A stretch of DNA of 60,000 nucleotides, taken from Liolophura sinensis (lineage: Eukaryota > Mollusca > Polyplacophora > Chitonida > Chitonidae). This document shows, one piece after another, positions 58,401 to 60,000 of the stretch. The stretch lies in the NCBI RefSeq assembly GCF_032854445.1, contig NC_088300.1, positions 45,441,682 through 45,501,681 on the forward strand, written 5' to 3'. Made by a program: the position numbers and the translations under genes. Numbering within the stretch: the first letter of the stretch is position 1; every line of letters begins with the position of its first letter. The notes beneath the pieces are model-generated. The model was not told the DNA's origin and did no database searches. It saw only the letters and a list, made by a program, of their open reading frames with translations.

Positions 58401-60000
58401 AATGTTCCTAAGACGACGCCCGTAAAACCCTCACCTACTCAAACCTATTATACTCCTTTGATATGCTGTTTAATATTAGATTGTGATTCTGTTCCTTCCA
58501 TCATTATAATTCCATGTATTTTTACGACCTGTTTTTTTTTTCATCTTTAAAGATCCCTTTATCTGCGTAAATTCAAGGTTTAACAAACGTAAACCAGAAA
58601 CATTACCAAACTTATCTACAATTATTTTGTAAGCATAACCTAGGACGTGCTTGACATATAATTTCGGCCGTATGCTATGATCTTACAGCCCGTTTAAAGC
58701 ATCCATATGTTCACCATTTCTCCTTGCACTTCCGTGGGTTTAATTCCCTAACACTGATGACGTTATTTATTCACATCTTGATTGAATTGCCAGTGCGTTT
58801 TCCTGAACGGAACACAACAATCTCTGACAAATAACGACTGATTAGCTTGGCACTTTGAAGTGCTAGCGCCGATAGATTGTGTCAACTCACGGCTATTCGA
58901 AGTGAAGTGTACAGAAGGAACAGCTATCGTGATTACAGCCCTCTTATTAACCAGTGATCGCGTTAGTTTTAGATATTGATTTAACATGTGTAATTGTGTA
59001 TCGGGTGCCCTGGGTTTGTCCTTCCAGCACATCCTATCTCCCACTGACGCAATCGCACGCAATGAGTCATGGCAGGAACCAGTGTTTGGACAATACATGC
59101 TTTTTTAGGGAGACAATCGTCGGTTAGAAACGTATTTAAGCGAAGTGGACGGAGATATTGGTTGCCCGTTACTATACGAATCTCACCGAAGCGATGGCAA
59201 TCTCTGGTTCCTGGATAGTGGCTTGTGGCGATGTGTGTAGGGATACATAAATGGGATTTGCTGCGAGGTGAACAAGTAAACTTTTATCCCGGCATAAACG
59301 CACAGCTATAGTCTCTTGCAACCTTTGCTCTTACAGAAAACGCGGTCAGCCATGGTCCTGTGGTAACCACATCTTGGTATCGGCTTAAAATGAATAGCAT
59401 ATGTGCCTTTTCATTGTATCTAACATTCTAAAAGAAGTAATTTTTAGTATTCTCTAATCATTCCGTAAAATATAGAAGGTAAACTATCTGAAAATTTAGC
59501 ATTGAAACAGCCAGACTATTGCAGTCATTGGAATGGGGCATTGCAAACTCTTTGACTTAGCACGTAGAAATTAAAGTAGACCTTAATGCCACAGTTCTGC
59601 AATTTTTAAGATTTATATAGCGCAAGGTCATTGGTTGTCAAATATATTAATGACTTCTGCCGGGAGTCTTCTATGCCAGCTCCCCATGGCCCTCGTTACT
59701 TCACATTATTTGTGTGTTGATGTCAATGAGCGTCTAATTCAGAAACTTGATTGTTGAGGACACTCCATTCAAAGCGTTCGTTTTAAGTGTCTAATATATA
59801 CAACAAGTCTGATTGGTGGTTTGTCAGAATGATCTGAATCTTTGTCGTTAAGCTTCATAGTTGCATCTATTTCCGCTCCACCTGGAGGCACGTGGTATTT
59901 TAAATACCAATTACAACTATACAATGCATATACAATATAGTTGTAATCAAAGCGAGAGAGACATTCTTCTTTAGAAAATATTTTATGGCTTCAAGTTTGA
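55401..60000 (+). other. VGLUT intron 9, incomplete
   Basis: GTAAGT donor; no acceptor followed by the expected Phe-Gly-x-Glu-Ala block was found. Contains a SINE remnant at 55650 and a GC-richer, motif-dense block at about 57000-57300 that could be conserved non-coding DNA. Readings up to 113 residues are unrecognised. Confidence 0.7.
55650..55722 (+). mobile_element. Degenerate SINE 3'-end fragment in VGLUT intron 9
   Basis: CTTCATATAAGTGAAAAGAT, then ATTGAGTATGGAGTTAAACA and an AATAAAATAATTAAA tail follow the order of the SINE 3' end. It is strongly diverged, and no head is detectable. Confidence 0.5.

Noticed and set aside
55401-60000. C-terminal VGLUT exons (TM9-12)
   Set aside because: Searched by eye for the Phe-Gly-x-Glu-Ala, ISGFNVNHLD and SGEKQPWA-like blocks after an acceptor; none seen, so they are assumed to lie beyond the window.

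Overview
The window looks like animal nuclear DNA, most likely from a mollusc or another lophotrochozoan. It is AT-rich and almost entirely non-coding. It has short exons with canonical GT-AG introns, many tRNA-derived SINEs, and several minisatellites. The commonest SINE has a tRNA-like head, a conserved central body and a tail ending in an (AATA)n-type tract. It resembles the MetaSINE-type elements known from molluscs and related phyla. Species cannot be assigned from the sequence alone.

The one gene recognised with confidence is a vesicular glutamate transporter (VGLUT, SLC17A6/7/8 class) on the + strand. Its coding exons lie at 43227-43491, 48947-49065, 50561-50674, 52280-52367, 53884-53970, 54355-54491, 54796-54945 and 55268-55400. 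They encode the cysteine-rich N-terminal tail and transmembrane segments 1 to about 8. No exon for the C-terminal third was found before 60000, so the gene runs off the right edge. Two candidate first coding exons, 10968-11056 and 36970-37028, both begin with an ATG, both end in phase 2 at a strong splice donor, and both join in frame to the exon at 43227. If both are used, the gene has alternative promoters and N-termini, and most of the window is its introns. The exon at 48947 has a one-base frame conflict with the next exon, best explained by a missing G at its donor.

Layout: 1-10.9 kb is non-coding with degenerate repeats and one 5'-truncated SINE. 10.97-11.06 kb holds the distal candidate first exon. 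11-36.9 kb is non-coding with SINEs, a pyrimidine-rich 68-bp array (21.3-21.96 kb), a 47/94/188-bp hierarchical minisatellite (27.29-28.38 kb) and a mosaic microsatellite between two SINEs (29.15-29.29 kb). 36.97-37.03 kb is the proximal candidate first exon. 37-55.4 kb is the VGLUT body, with a 67-bp tandem array and two adjacent SINEs in intron 2. 55.4-60 kb is the unfinished intron 9.

No rRNA or functional tRNA gene, CRISPR array, prokaryotic operon or clearly new enzymatic system was seen. The observations most worth checking are the paired candidate first exons, the splice-donor anomaly, an acidic residue at the position of a functional histidine in vertebrate VGLUTs, and the layered minisatellite.
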